Assembly (NCBI RefSeq): GCF_041146395.1
Contig: NC_090986.1
Span: 42,134,001-42,198,000, forward strand
DNA from: Eulemur rufifrons
Taxonomy: Eukaryota > Chordata > Mammalia > Primates > Lemuridae
Reading direction: 5' to 3'
DNA: 64,000 nt
Part shown: one piece after another, positions 32,571 through 43,753 of the stretch
Layout of the letters: the number at the start of each line of letters is the position of its first letter
How positions within the stretch are numbered: position 1 is the stretch's first letter
Position numbers and translations under genes: made by a program
The notes under the pieces: model-generated
Told to the model about the DNA's origin: nothing
The model's input: the letters and a program-made list of their open reading frames with translations, nothing else
The model's database searches: none

Positions 32571-35040
32571 ACTAAAAAAGAGTTAGGGATATGAATATTA
32601 TCTTGAGTTGAAATTTACACATACAAATAGACTCTGATGTTTTCCCACCACCCTCCCCAAAATTAGGTATGGTGATTATAATTTACAAAAGAAAAAAACA
32701 ATACAAATTGCCAATAAGAGACTTCTTAAAGTTACTTATTAGTATTTAAATGGTATCATTCATAGAAGTATTCCAAAGGATTTTAAGATAGAAGAGAAAC
32801 ATTGCACTGATTTCTTAAATTGGAAAAGTAAGGACATTAACACCCAGTATATCTTAAAAAGTAACTTCTCAAAAATAAGTGAACCCTGGCTGAGTATAGC
32901 CATACAGTATACACTTTGGGGCTACGGGAATTTGGGTGAGAGCTCTTTAGGATTTTCTTTCCCCACAAACAGGTGAGTAGCTCAAAACTAGAGCCAGTGT
33001 GGAGCTGATGCAGGTGTGGAGCTGATGCAGGTTTTAAGTTCTCAGTGTCCTAGTGCTTTGCTAATTGTAGGAACAATAAGTTTGTGTATCAGAACTCCTT
33101 AATGGCAATTTTCATTGGGTCTGATACCATTTCTATGATTTGCTGATCTATTTTTTCCTTACTTTTCCATCTGAGGAATGTTGTACTGCTGCTCTTTATA
33201 TAAATGCAGAGAGTATCATATGTGTGGTTTGTTGATAAATTTAGGTTAAGCATAGGCCTCATAGTGGCTCTCAAAGGGTTAAAACATGGCAGATAAACAG
33301 GTATATTAAATCAAATTAAATAAATTAAATTAACTGAATCACATTGATGAAGAGAGACTGCCATATTAAGTCTTGTTAATAACTCATGCTAACTATTGAA
33401 GTAATTGTTTCCATTTGAATGAGAACTAGCGTTGTAACAATGGGTATCAATTTTGGGTTTCAAGATGCAAAAACATTTTTCCCCATTGAAACTAATATTA
33501 ATCATACTGGAGCATTAAAGGAATTCAGTCTTCAATTATTGTTTTTCATAAACAAATTCACCCTGTAGGCAAGAAAAAACTGTTCTAAGTTACTATGTAG
33601 AGGAAGTAAGAGTTTATATCAGATTCAGGTATTTTTTTAAAGTGAAATATTCCTTTTATTATAGAATACACAGAGGTGAATAAATAATGTGTTCTAGTGC
33701 AGAAACAATAACAAACTGCTTCTTATGAGGAACTGCTCATTTTATAATGAAGAACATTTTTTATATGGACACATACGGTTTGGTAGAATATACTCTCTCT
33801 AGAGTATTAAATGTTCTTCAGGCAAATGAATGTAGTCATTCAGCAAATGTTACAGAATCTTTCAAGAGTCCAGTTGAATGTTTTAAAACTTCATATTTCA
33901 CCCATCCTAAACTTAGTGGAACTTGAGGACAGTTGATGTTTGGATCCAGATGATAAATGTCTCAAATTTTTATTAGAAACCCAAAAATAAAAGGCCAGAG
34001 AATGATTTCATAATATGGCCATTTGGGATATTTATAGGCTTTCTGTCAATATTCACCAGTCACAATATTTAATTTCTGGCCCAAACATGCATTTAAGTAT
34101 TCATTAGTAACAAGTCAATAAGACATTTACTACCAGGTAATAGTAAACAATAGAAAATTGCTATAGATGAATATATTCTACAATTTTCTCCTTTTCAGGA
34201 CCCTAAAAATGTACTATAAGATCAGAATTCTAATTGATATTTTGTATTAGATGATATATAAATTAGTATTAGTGTTAATTTATAGGTAAAATCACTATCT
34301 TCTACTTAGAAGACTTTGCTTCAGATTTTATAATGATTTCTAATATTCTTTCCCTAATAATAAAATAGACCCCCCCAAAAAAGAGATGTTCAGTTAATTA
34401 CCTTATTTTACAATCGATTTACTTTTAATTCTTCCATATTTTTCATTTAAGAGGTAAGACTTTAATATATTTTAATTGCAAAATGAGTGTGAATATGTGT
34501 TTTTATATGTGTGTGTTTATGTACACATACACACACACATCTCTTTTATCTCCCCAAACCTTAAAGTCTTCTATAAACCTCATGTTAAAGACTGTTCTTT
34601 ATTTCAGAAGATAAACTCAGATAATCACTCTCGCAAGTTAATATAAAGAGTGGTAGAAGGATAATGCATCCCCTGAAGTGACTTTCTCTGTAGACATCCT
34701 TCCTTTCCCTGTCTCACTCTTACCTCCCTCACTCTGCAAGTGAATCTATATAATTAATTCCCAAATCCAAATCTTTACTTAAGGCATCCAATTCAGGTAA
34801 ATCACATCTTATGAAGATACCTTCGGGTATCTGTACCACTGTAGTGACAAGGGAGAATCTATTCCTCATGAAAGGGGGAGCAGTTTAATGGGTCAGAATC
34901 TCTCTGAAGATACTTGCAGCACCTCTGTTTAAAATTTGTCCTTTTATGTTTAGCAGGGAAATAATTTTGCTTAACTCAGCTATAAAGATGCTAATTTTCA
35001 AAATATAGGCGAAGAAATTCAGAAGGAGAGGGAGTGAGAT
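32571..35040. other. No gene recognised; unique AT-rich DNA
   Basis: About 2.5 kb with no named repeat. It holds the recursive-splice-like motif at 32951-32978, a 17-bp tandem duplication (TGTGGAGCTGATGCAGG twice, 32998-33031), a TAAAT-rich run near 33307-33333 and a (TG)n/(CA)n pair at 34496-34541. Confidence 0.5.
32951..32978 (+). promoter_or_regulatory. Recursive-splice-site-like motif (speculative)
   Basis: A pyrimidine tract (GATTTTCTTTCCCC) and an AAACAG acceptor are followed at once by a strong donor, GTGAGT; the junction is 32972/32973. Zero-length exons of this form are known in long introns of vertebrate neuronal genes. No host gene is visible here, so function is unproven. Confidence 0.2.
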
Positions 35041-35044
35041 CTCA

Positions 35045-35190
35045 TTGTGAGCAGGTTCTTTTACCTGTCTGCATTCAACCCTGCAGCTATCAGAATGTAA
35101 GTCTTTTGAGGAGAGGAATCAGTTTACTATTGTATCTTCAGTGCCCAGCACAGCAAAAAATATATTTGCTTAATGAACGATTTCTCTTCA
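35045..35190 (+). repeat. L2 3' end fragment
   Basis: 'cagaatgtaagtcttttgaggagaggaatcagtttactattgtatcttcagtgcccagcacagc...tatatttgcttaatgaacg' matches the L2 tail order 'gaatgtaagctccttgagggcagggac...tgtatccccagcacctagcacagtg...aaatatttgttgaatgaa'. Confidence 0.65.
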
Positions 35191-35374
35191 CAGCCCTTAT
35201 TATAGATATAAGGTTTTTCAAGGGGTTTTTAGATTAACCTTATTCAGAGTGACCACAACGCTCAAGAGTAATCAGTCTATCAACTGCAATTTTATCTAAA
35301 GAGTTGCGAGGGAAGATACCATGACACTCATGGGGTAGTTACTATCATTGCTGAACCGAGAGGCAGCAAGTGTG

Positions 35375-35625
35375 ACAGTTAAGAGCAAAGTGCTTAACAC
35401 TGGAGTGACTGGTTTCTAATCCCGCTTCTGGGTTTTATTAAGCTATGTGACCTTGAATAAAATTGATAAATTTCTTGGACCTCAGGTTTCTCATCTTTAC
35501 ATTAAGCATAATAATCACTACTTTCCAAGGTTGTCATAAGGATTAAAACAGAGAATGTGTGGAAAACTGAGCATGTGGTGAGAAGAGTGTCATTTAGTTG
35601 GCACTCAATAATGGTATCTATTTTG
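35375..35625 (-). repeat. MIR SINE
   Basis: 'gtgactggtttctaatcccgcttctggg', 'ctatgtgaccttgaataaaattgataaatttcttggacctcaggtttctcatctttac' and 'ggttgtcataaggattaaaacagagaatgtgtgg' to 'gttggcactcaataatgg' give the full MIR order in antisense. Confidence 0.85.
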
Positions 35626-35904
35626 AGCTGATGAATACAGTCCCAGGAAGTAATTAGAAAAGGAATTTCTGAATTTAGGATGATTCTAGATTTGGCATAA
35701 ATGTTCAAGTGGTGTTGAAAGAACAGGGAATCTTAACTTCAAATTTTTGGTTAACTTTTACAAGAATCTGCAATATATCTCCAGTGATTACTTTTTTGAT
35801 CATTATTTAAAGTCTGTAACAGGCATACATGCCTTGTATGCACATTTGTTTGTTGTCTTCTGGAAATCAAGGGAAAACGTGATAAATTCCACATTGGAGA
35901 GGGT

Positions 35905-36560
35905 GTGTTCATTTTCTGTTGCTGCATAACAAATTACAGTAAACTTAAAACAACAGCATTTTATTAGCTCACCATTCCATATTAGGTCAACTTGGGTGAT
36001 AAATGTGCATTTATTAGCTCACAGTTCTATATGGTGGAATTCCAGGAAGGTTTGATGAAGTTCTCTGTTTGGAGTCTCCCAAGGTTGAGATCAAATTGTC
36101 AGCTGGGCTAGGTTCTCACCTGGAGGCTCTAGAGAAGAATCCACTTCCAGGCTTTCTGGATTGCTGGCAGAATTCAGCTGATTGTAATTGTATAACTAAG
36201 GCCTTCCTTGCTTGCAGGCTCTCAACCAGGTGTTACTCTCAGCAATTAGAGGCTACTTTCTTTCCACTGTTTGCACATGGCCCCTCCATCTTTGAAGCCA
36301 GCCATGCCTCATGGACTCCTTCTCAGGCTTCAGATCTCTCTCCTACTATCTCCTGGAGAAAATTTTGTCTTAAAGTGCTCATGGGTTGTCCCCACCCAGA
36401 TAATATTGCTTTTGATTATCTTGAAGTTAACTGACTGGTAACCATAATTACACCTGCAACATCCCTTTTCCTAGAGAATGTAACATAATCACAGGAGTGA
36501 CACCAAGGACAAGGTCAGGGTGCCATTTGAAAATTCTACTTACAACAGAGAAATGGGAAT
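35905..36560 (-). mobile_element. MaLR-like LTR (MLT1-like), diverged
   Basis: 'ttcattttctgttgctgcataacaaattacagtaaacttaaaacaacagc' is the antisense end of this LTR group ('...gttgttttaagccac...tttgttatgcagca' in sense). 'ctcaccattccata', 'gagatcaaattgtcagctggg', 'attcagctgattgtaattg' and 'cacatggcccctccatctttg' follow. A 121-codon plus-strand open frame crosses it, but the sequence is LTR-derived. A short internal repeat ('tttattagctcac' at about 35962 and 36010) is visible. Confidence 0.65.
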
Positions 36561-37200
36561 AGTCTTGGGAGCTGAGACCTAAGAGAGATCGGGAGTTTTA
36601 CCTAAATGCAGAATAGAAATGATCATGAAGACACAGACCCCCAAAGGACCCAGCAGAGGGTCTGGGCTGACACCTGCCTTGGATAGCCTTTCTACAGACT
36701 ATTTCATGGCACCAGACGCCCTGACACAAAATATATTTCCCAGCCAAGCCCATCAGTTGTAAGAGGGATATTCAGAACTCCTTAATAGCAGGCAGCTCTT
36801 ATTGAATGTTTCACATGCCCACCGGCAAGTCATGTTTTCATCAGGCTGGAATGCCATGGACATAAATATGCTGTTAATAAAACTGGAGAAATATGTTGCC
36901 GGGAACACAAAATTGAGAAACTTACTGTGAATTGAGGAAAATAAACCTTAAGATCTTTCTTTCAAGATATTGTAAAAATGTTGTGGCTCTTGAATGTGAT
37001 TTTTATAACAGAATAAGAAGATGACTATCTAAAGCTGTCACAAAGAGCACCTTGAAAATTCAGAACATGACTAATGCATGCCGATAAAATCTCAAGGATT
37101 TAGATCAAAAGTGAGACCAAGAAAAATCTCATCTTTCAGCCACCATCCTGAAGGGTCACTTGTTCTTGGTTAGAGGCAGGGGACAGGGGGAAGATAGGGT
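36561..37200. other. No gene recognised; unique sequence
   Basis: Complex DNA without a recognised repeat or coding signal. Confidence 0.4.
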
Positions 37201-38212
37201 AGTTTAAATAAATAACCTTTGTTAGTGAAGCATAACTTACATTGAGAATAGTACACATATAATACATGTCCAACTTAGTTAATTATCACAAAATGAACAC
37301 ACACAGCAGGCTCCCGAATCAATAATGAGGCCATTGCCTGCACCACAGAAGCCTCCCTGCTCTGCCTACTCACAATGCCCACTTCCCTCCCCTTGGTAAC
37401 TCTCACCCTGATTTCTAATATTCTAGATTAGTTTTGCTTGGTTTTCAATGCTATATAAGTGGAGTTATGCCATATGTATTTATTTGTGCATGGCTCTTTT
37501 GTTCAACATTATACTGTAAAGTATAGATGTAGCTTGTTCTCACTGCTGCATAGTATTCACTTGGATGAATTCAGCACAATTTATTTACCCATTCAACTGT
37601 GGCACATTTGAGTTATTTCCAGAGTTTGGCTATTAAGAGTAGTGATACTATAAAGATCCTCTTAAAAACCTACACCCCCTCACACACAATTCTGTTTGTT
37701 GTATGCCTAAGAGAGAAACTGTTGGATCATAGTGAATGCGTATGTTCAGCATTAGTAAATGATGTCAAACTCTTTTTCAAAGTGGCTGCACCAACATACA
37801 CACACCTTCCTCAACAGCAGTGTGTGTATCTGCTCAACACTGGGTATTGTCATTCTTCATAATTTTAGCAATTCTGCATGTAGCAGTGTCTTGTTGTGGT
37901 TTTCTTTTGCATTTCCCTGATGACAAATAAGGTTGCACACCTTTAATAGGTTTGTTGGCTATTTGGATATATTCGTTTGTAAGGTGCTTATTAACTCTTA
38001 CCTGTATTTCTTTCGGGTTGTCTGTCTGTTGGTGGGATTTTGATATTTTGGATTTGAACCCTTTATTGATTATAGACAATGTGGGAAACGTCATCTCCCA
38101 GTCTTTGGCTTGCTTATTCATGCTGTTCTTGGTGTCTGTCAACAAATAAACATTTTTAATAATAAAGTCCAATTTATCATTTTTTTCTTCTTTCTAGTTA
38201 GTGCTATTTCTG
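37200..38212 (-). mobile_element. Old L1 3' end: ORF2 C-terminal region and 3' UTR
   Basis: Antisense L1. 'ttagttaattatcacaaaatgaacacac' and 'accctgatttctaatattctagattagttttgc' are 3' UTR. 'tgctgcatagtattcacttgg' and 'tttatttacccattcaactg' follow, then 'ccaacatacacacaccttcctcaacagcagtg', 'ttttgcatttccctgatgac' and 'gttgtctgtctgttggtggga' of the ORF2 end. A 112-codon minus-strand frame (37834-38172) has no intact domain. Confidence 0.88.
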
Positions 38213-38239
38213 ATTATGACCTATTTCCTGAGGTGTTCC

Positions 38240-39065
38240 ACTTCCACTTAGGGACTAGAGAGCTACTAAGATAACACTGCCCCCATTCTAACAAAAAGAA
38301 AAAGCTGAATAACTTACAAAAATCATAAATTTTCCTGAACCCATCAGGGATCTGAGGTTGCAAGGCAACCAAGAGAACTTCAAGCCAGAGTGACAAGCCT
38401 CTTTAAGGAAAACCAGGAAACTCAAATTGTTTCAGGTTTGGCACAGCACAGGAGGAAGAAGCAGCAGCAAGAAAGAAGAAATAATATCAAATGTTAACAC
38501 ATTCCTAAAGGTTGAGTATGAGGTCATATATCACTTTAAAGTATCTGAGAGCCCAGCCAGAAGGGGAGTTTGCACTCATTCCTGGGCTCATGTCAGTGGG
38601 TCTGCACCACAGGGCAGACTGTAGTCAGGGACAAGCATGCAGGAGATGATGTGCTGCTCCTGGAGGACTCTTACAAAACATCGCCCACTTCCCTGGACCA
38701 TTCACTCGTAGGCAACAAATGCCTTAACCAGAGTAGGGACAGCAATCCTGTTTGCACCCAAGGGTACCGGGTAAAAGTAGAAATCAGTCTGAGTCTGGTA
38801 GAGGGGCAGGAAGAGCCTAGCAGTGATCTGTCACTGGGGGAGACACAGAGAGGAGAAAGACTCCTCCTGCAGCTCAGAGGTGCAGAAACTGCTGAAAACT
38901 AAGAGGGAGGTAGGAATATTGAGACAAACCCTCTAGCACTGCAGGCCCCACACTAAACACAAAGGAAGGGCAGTCCACTGCTCCAGGAATTGGAAGCCTG
39001 TGGAGTTCCGAGGCTAACGATAATGACATAAAACCCGGAATCAGCTCAACTGTAAAATAGAGCAG
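38240..39065 (+). mobile_element. Probable L1M 5' UTR
   Basis: GC-richer than its surroundings: 'gaacccatcagggatctgaggttgcaaggcaaccaagagaacttcaagc', 'agcccagccagaaggggag', 'ggtctgcaccacagggcagactg', 'gaggggcaggaagagcctagcagtgatctg' and 'ggcagtccactgctccagg'. I recall blocks of this kind and order from old L1M 5' ends. The 110-codon open frame at 38570-38902 has no recognised domain and fits L1 5' UTR sequence. If right, an L1 5' end lies in plus orientation next to minus-strand L1 sequence on both sides. Confidence 0.5.
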
Positions 39066-39122
39066 GGGTCAGCAAGCTACAGCACATGGGCTGAACCCAG
39101 CCGGCCATCTATTTTTGTATTT
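39066..39122 (+). mobile_element. hAT-Charlie-like terminus fragment
   Basis: 'caggggtcagcaagctacagcacatgggctgaacccagccggccatctatttttgta' resembles the common 'caggggtcggcaaactacggcccgcgggccaaatccggcccgccgcctgtttttgta' terminus of a mammalian DNA transposon family. Only about 57 bp are present. Confidence 0.5.
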
Positions 39123-39124
39123 TA

Positions 39125-39885
39125 AGGTATGCTAATTTTATTTTTCATTATTTTCAATCTTTATTACCTCCTTATTTATTATGTTTTTAGATGGAAGATA
39201 TAATTTTGTTTTTAAGCCAGTCTCAATTTTTGTCTTACCATCTTACTATTTGCATTCTGTTCATTCCACCTGTACTTTGTTTCTTTCTCTTCCTTTTTAT
39301 GCTGTCTCTTGGATTAACTGAGTCTAATTTATATTTGAATTTTTACCATTTTTAGTTTGTTAGGTACACATTTTTATATTCTTTTACTGATTATCCTGGA
39401 AACTATTACCTGAATACATGGCATATCAAATTGCAACATTACTTGATTCTTTAACACTTTTTTTACAATGTTGCGGCAAAAATAATTTAATTTTTAAATT
39501 AAGTTTAAAAAATTAATTCCATTTAGAACCACTTCTGATATATTCAATTGTCATAAATTTTAAAACTATATATACTTTAAATTTTAAAATACCTCATGTC
39601 TTACACAGTCACTATTCTTTTTAAAATTGCCCACATATTTACAAGTTTTGATGCTTTTGTTCCTTTCCATATCTATTAAGCTTCCATCTGGAATCATTTT
39701 CCTCCTGCCTAAAGAATACTCTTTAGAATTTCTTTAAGTTCAGGACTGCTGGTGACAAATTTTTTCCACTTTTCTTTGTCTGAAAATGTCTTGATTTTAT
39801 CTTCAATCTTGAAGGATATTTAATAATTGTACATAGACTACTTACTAGGTTGGCATTTATTTTCTTTCAGCATTTAGAAGCAAGA
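39125..39885 (-). mobile_element. L1 fragment: ORF1 C-terminus and inter-ORF region
   Basis: Read antisense, 'aagacattttcagacaaagaaaagtggaaaaaatttgtcaccagcag' and the following 'gacttaaagaaattct' type sequence match the end of L1 ORF1 ('...cagacaagcaaatgctgagagattttgtcaccaccag'). An AT-rich spacer follows leftwards. No intact frame remains. The equivalent ORF1 region also appears at 27838-28235. Confidence 0.7.
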
Positions 39886-41083
39886 AATCTGCAAAAATAA
39901 AAACCCTAGAACTAAGGGACTTCAATAAGATTGCAGAATATAAGATAAACACACAAAAATCAATTATATTCCTACACACTAGCAATAAACATGTGGATAC
40001 TGGAAAAAAATGGAATGCTTAGGTATAAACCTAAGAAATCAACATATACAGTATTTGTATAATGAAAACTACAAAATACTGATGAAAGAAATCAAAGATC
40101 TGTGTAGATGGATAGATATGCCATGTTCATGGTTTATTTACTTATTTTTTCCTTTTTTTCCCCTCTCCTCTCCCCTCCCCGGTATCCATGTGCATGGTTT
40201 AGAAGATTCAGCATAGTGACAACTCTATTCTCCAAAACAGACATACATACTTAACACAATTCCTATCAAAATTCTGGTAAGAATTTTTATAAATATAGAC
40301 AAGATTATGCTAAAATTTGTATGAGATGACAAAGGAACTAGAATAGCTGAAACATTTTGAAAAAGATTAAAATGGGAGGAATCAGGTTACCCCATTTCAA
40401 GACTTATTATATAGCTCTAGTAATGAAGGCAAGGTATAGACACATAGAGTAATGGAGTAGAACCGAGAACCCAGAAACAGACTCACACATATATGCCCAA
40501 CTAATACGGGATAAAGATGCAAATGAAATTCAATGGAGGAAAGACTGTCTTTAGAACAAATGGTTCTGGAGCAATGAACTACCCATAGATATCCAATTAG
40601 ATATCCAAAAAATAAAAATGAGTTGCAACCTAAACCTTACACACAAATTAAAAACAGAAAATGATAAAACTTTTAGAAAAATAATAGGATTTAGGACTAG
40701 GCCAAGAGCTATTAGATTTGATACCGAAAGCACCATCCATAAAATGAAAAATTGATAAATTAAACTTCATCAAAATTAAAAAGATCTTTCTTATGTGAAA
40801 GATCTTGTTAAAAGGATGAAAAGACAAGCTAGAGGTTGGGAGAAAAATATTTGCAAACTGCAAATTTCGATTTCCCAAAAGTCTAGTATCTAGAACAAAT
40901 AAAAACATTCAACAATAAAAATAAACAATCCAATTAGAAAATAGGTAAAAGATATGAAAAGAGATTTTGCCAAAGAGGATATAGAAATGGCAAATAAGCA
41001 CATGAAAATAGGTTCAACATCATTAACCATTAGGGGAAAGAAGATTAAAACCACAGTGAGATACCACTACACACGTTTTACCT
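39886..41083 (+). mobile_element. L1 ORF2 (RT to C-terminal region), first part
   Basis: Plus-strand ORF2 starting in the RT domain: 'ccctagaactaagggacttcaataagattgcagaatataagataaacacacaaaaatcaattatatt'. It passes 'tcaagacttattatatagctctagtaatgaagg', 'acccagaaacagactcacacatatatgcccaact' and 'agattttgccaaagaggatatagaaatggcaaataagcacatg', reaching 'accactacacacgttttac' where an Alu interrupts. A frame at 40954 shows '[18 protein letters not shown]', the standard C-terminal block. It is broken by many stops, and a T/C-rich run at 40140-40180 interrupts the sequence. Confidence 0.9.
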
Positions 41084-41454
41084 TTTTTTCTTTTTTTAAT
41101 ATGGGGGGTTGTGAGGAGATGTGCTCAGTTTCCTTGTTTTTTTCTTTTTTGTCTTTGTTGTTCTTGAGACAGAGTCTCACTCTGTCGCCCTGAGTAGAGG
41201 ACAGTGGTGTCATTGTAGCTCAATGCAATCTCCAACTCCTGGGCTGTATGAGATCCTTTTGCCTCAGCCTCTCGGGTAGCTGGGGCTATAGGCACAGGCC
41301 CCAATGCCGGGCTGGTTTCTTTTTTTTTTTCTTTTTGGTAGAGACGGGGTCTCACTCTTGTTCAAGCTAGTCTCACTCCTGAGCTCAAGCTTTCCTTCCT
41401 CTTCGGCCTCCCATAGTGCTAGGATTATGGGTGTGAGCCACTGCACCGGCCAGC
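41084..41454 (-). mobile_element. Alu (old, J-like) inserted into L1
   Basis: Antisense Alu: T-rich tail, 'gagacagagtctcactctgtcgccctgagtagagg', 'ctcctgggctgtatgagatccttttgcctcagcctctcgggtagctggggc', a T-rich middle, 'tagagacggggtctcactcttgttcaag', ending 'gggtgtgagccactgcaccggcc'. Flanks CACACGTTTTAC and CACACATTTTAG are an imperfect 12-bp target duplication. The tail region is long and mixed (41084-41165). Confidence 0.92.
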
Positions 41455-42255
41455 ACACACATTTTAGAAGAGCTAAAAAAAAAAAAAGAAAAGAAAAAGA
41501 TAATGTCACAACGGAATACTGGTGAGGATGCAGAGAAACTGAATCACTCATGCACTGCTGGCAGGAATATAAAATGGCGCTGCCACCTGCAACTAAACAT
41601 GCAACCACCATGCAACACAACAATTACACTCCTAGGCATTTGTCCCAGAGAAAAGAAAGCTTATGCTTACACAAATACCTGCACACTAATTTTTATGAAA
41701 GTTTTGTATATAATAAAAACTTAGATGCCCTTCAATGGGTGACTGTTTAAATAAACTGTAGTAGTATATCCATACTATTAAGTACCACTTAGCAATAAAA
41801 AGAAGTTATCTGTTAATTTATGCAACAACCTGGATAAATCTCCAAGGAATTTTGCCAAGTGTAAAAAGCCAATCCCGAAAGATTACATGCTGTATAATTC
41901 CATTTATATAACATTCTTGAAATAACAAAATTATAGAAATGGAGAATAGTTTAATTATTGCCAGGGATTAAAAATGGGTTGAGGACAGGAGGGAAGCTAA
42001 TGTGGCTATAAAAAGGCAACATGAGGGATCCTTATGGTGAAGGGAATGTTCTGTATCCACATTGTATTAATAATGTTAATATTCTGGCTGTGATATGATA
42101 AATTGTTACCATTCGAGGAAACTGGGTAAAGCATACATACAATCTCACTGTATTATTTCTTACAACTGCATGTGAATCTACAAATCTATCTATATTATTT
42201 CTTCCAACTGCATGGGAACCACAATTATCTCAAAATAAAAAGTTTAATTAAGGAA
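41455..42255 (+). mobile_element. L1 ORF2 end and 3' UTR, second part after the Alu
   Basis: Continues from 41083 after the Alu: 'caacggaatactggtgaggatgcagagaaactg', 'catgcactgctggcaggaatataaaatgg', 'cctaggcatttgtcccagag', 'gatgcccttcaatgggtgac', and 3' UTR blocks 'gatgagg'-type, 'ttctggctgtgatatgataaattgttaccattcgaggaaactggg' and a final 'caattatctcaaaataaaaag'. The 3' UTR holds a 42-bp tandem duplication (copies start at 42151 and 42193). Confidence 0.92.
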
Positions 42256-42289
42256 AGTATATGGGGAGAGAGCAAGACATGACTTATCA

Positions 42290-42760
42290 ACAGCATTTGA
42301 AAAACACAGAGATTTCAAGTGACATTTTGCACTGTCTGGTGAAATGGTATTATGCTACAAAAAACATTAAAATAAAACCCATGTAATTTTAGGCTTCATT
42401 CAATGCCTAGAATATAGGAACTGGTGGCTTCTATTTTGAGCTGGCCATTTTAAGTGGCATGTTGCTGAGTTCTGGGTACTGCACTTTAAGAGAGATTTAA
42501 AAAAAAATTCAAACCCAAGATATAGGATGAAGACAACATTGGAAACCATGCCATACATGAAATAACTGGAGAAATTACAGAGTTTACACACAAGAGAGGA
42601 TTGGTGGGCACAGCACTGTTCTCTTTAATTATCTGAAGAATTACTATATTACCAAATTAGACTTTCTCTGAAAGACCCCAAAAAATAAAAATAGGAGCAA
42701 TTGGTAGAAGGCAGATGAAGAGAGATTTCAACAGACACATGAAATTGTGGCCCTTATCTA
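42290..42760 (+). repeat. Ancient CR1/L3-clade LINE-like fragment
   Basis: Blocks in order: 'ggtattatgctacaaaaaacattaaaataaaacccatgtaattttaggcttcattcaatgcc', 'gttgctgagttctgggtactgcactttaagag', 'ttgggaaacc'-type spacer, 'aattatctgaagaattac', then 'attagactttctctgaaagacccc...taggagcaattggtagaaggcag...gagatttcaac'. This order is what I recall for an ancient mammalian LINE of the CR1/L3 kind (C-terminal ORF2 region and tail). It is very diverged and has no open frame. Confidence 0.5.
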
Positions 42761-43274
42761 GAATGAGTGGGAATCCTCCCAACATGTAGGCCTTATCACA
42801 GTGGTAGCTGTGTGACTACAAACAGGCAGCCATGGATTGGGCTAGTGCAACAGGAGTGTGGATGTGAGGCACGCTGTCAACTTCTCAAATAACATTGGCC
42901 TTACCTAGGGTAGTGCCACCACCACAGTCTTCCTTCAGGATGTTCAGTGGTGGACTGGTCAGCTTGGCCAAGTATCCAGCAGTTCAGCTTGAGGTCATGT
43001 CCCTCAAAATCCAGAACAGCAAGGTAGCTTCAGTGCAGCTTGAGTAGAGCTTACACGTTTACGAGTAGCAGCTTATGTCTCTAAGGAAAGTGCGTCTGCA
43101 CCAGGTACCTGATCCAACACCTGTGATAAAATATACTCCCCTTGTCTTTCGTTGAATTTAGGGCTGGCCAAAGATAGAATTGGCCTATTTCACAGGTAGG
43201 AACCCCTTTCCAAAAGTGGTGTTCACACATCATAGGAGAATCTTGATGACGTGCAAAGATTATTCGCTTTGGGG
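42761..43274. other. No gene recognised; unique sequence
   Basis: Moderately GC sequence without a recognised repeat. It contains the repeated 'agttcagcttgagg'/'agtgcagcttgag' motif at about 42981 and 43033. Confidence 0.4.
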
Positions 43275-43490
43275 CATTCTAGGCTCCAGGTCAAATTTGG
43301 GCCCTTACCCTTTACTGGTTGTATGGCCTTGATTCATAACCTCTCTGGGATTCAGCATCCTTAATCTATCCTTTGGGATGATAATAACACCTACTTCAAA
43401 AGGTTCACATGATGGACTAGATGATGTCTGTAAAGCACATACCAGAATGTGTAGAATCATAGCAAGCATGTAATAGATAGTACTACTGTC
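43275..43490 (-). repeat. MIR SINE
   Basis: 'gtcaaatttgggccctta', 'actggttgtatggccttgattcataacctctctgggattcagcatccttaatctatcctttgggatgataataacacctacttc', then 'gatgtctgtaaagcacatacc', is MIR in antisense with its core and 3' parts. Confidence 0.8.
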
Positions 43491-43624
43491 CACCCCGCCC
43501 CCATGTCCTTTGTTGCTAGTGTTGGGTATGTTAACAAGGGGATTTGGCCATCTAATAGACTTTAGAACTGAATGAGTGGCCTCTAAGACCCATCTATTCT
43601 AAAAATTATTTTGCTAAAGAAAAT

Positions 43625-43668
43625 ATGTGTGTGTGTGTGTGCGTGTGTGCGTGTGCGCGCGCGCGAGA

Positions 43669-43714
<46 letters not shown>

Positions 43715-43753
43715 GGCAGGAAAGAGAGAGAGAGAGAGAGAGAGGAGAGAAAA
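43625..43753 (+). repeat. Long (GT)n(GC)n(GA)n compound microsatellite
   Basis: About 20 bases of GT, then interrupted GT/GC alternation, then a GA tract of nearly 90 bases with few breaks. The alternating purine-pyrimidine part could adopt Z-DNA and the pure purine strand could form a triplex. A 74-codon frame made of C-V and R-E repeats is only the translation of this tract. Confidence 0.95.

Noticed and set aside
32998..33031. Two tandem copies of TGTGGAGCTGATGCAGG as the seed of a CRISPR-like or minisatellite array
   Set aside because: Only two adjacent units with no spacers; a simple slippage duplication in a mammalian genome.
38570..38902. 110-codon plus-strand frame that looks rather protein-like
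   Set aside because: It lies in a segment resembling an L1M 5' UTR and has no recognised domain.
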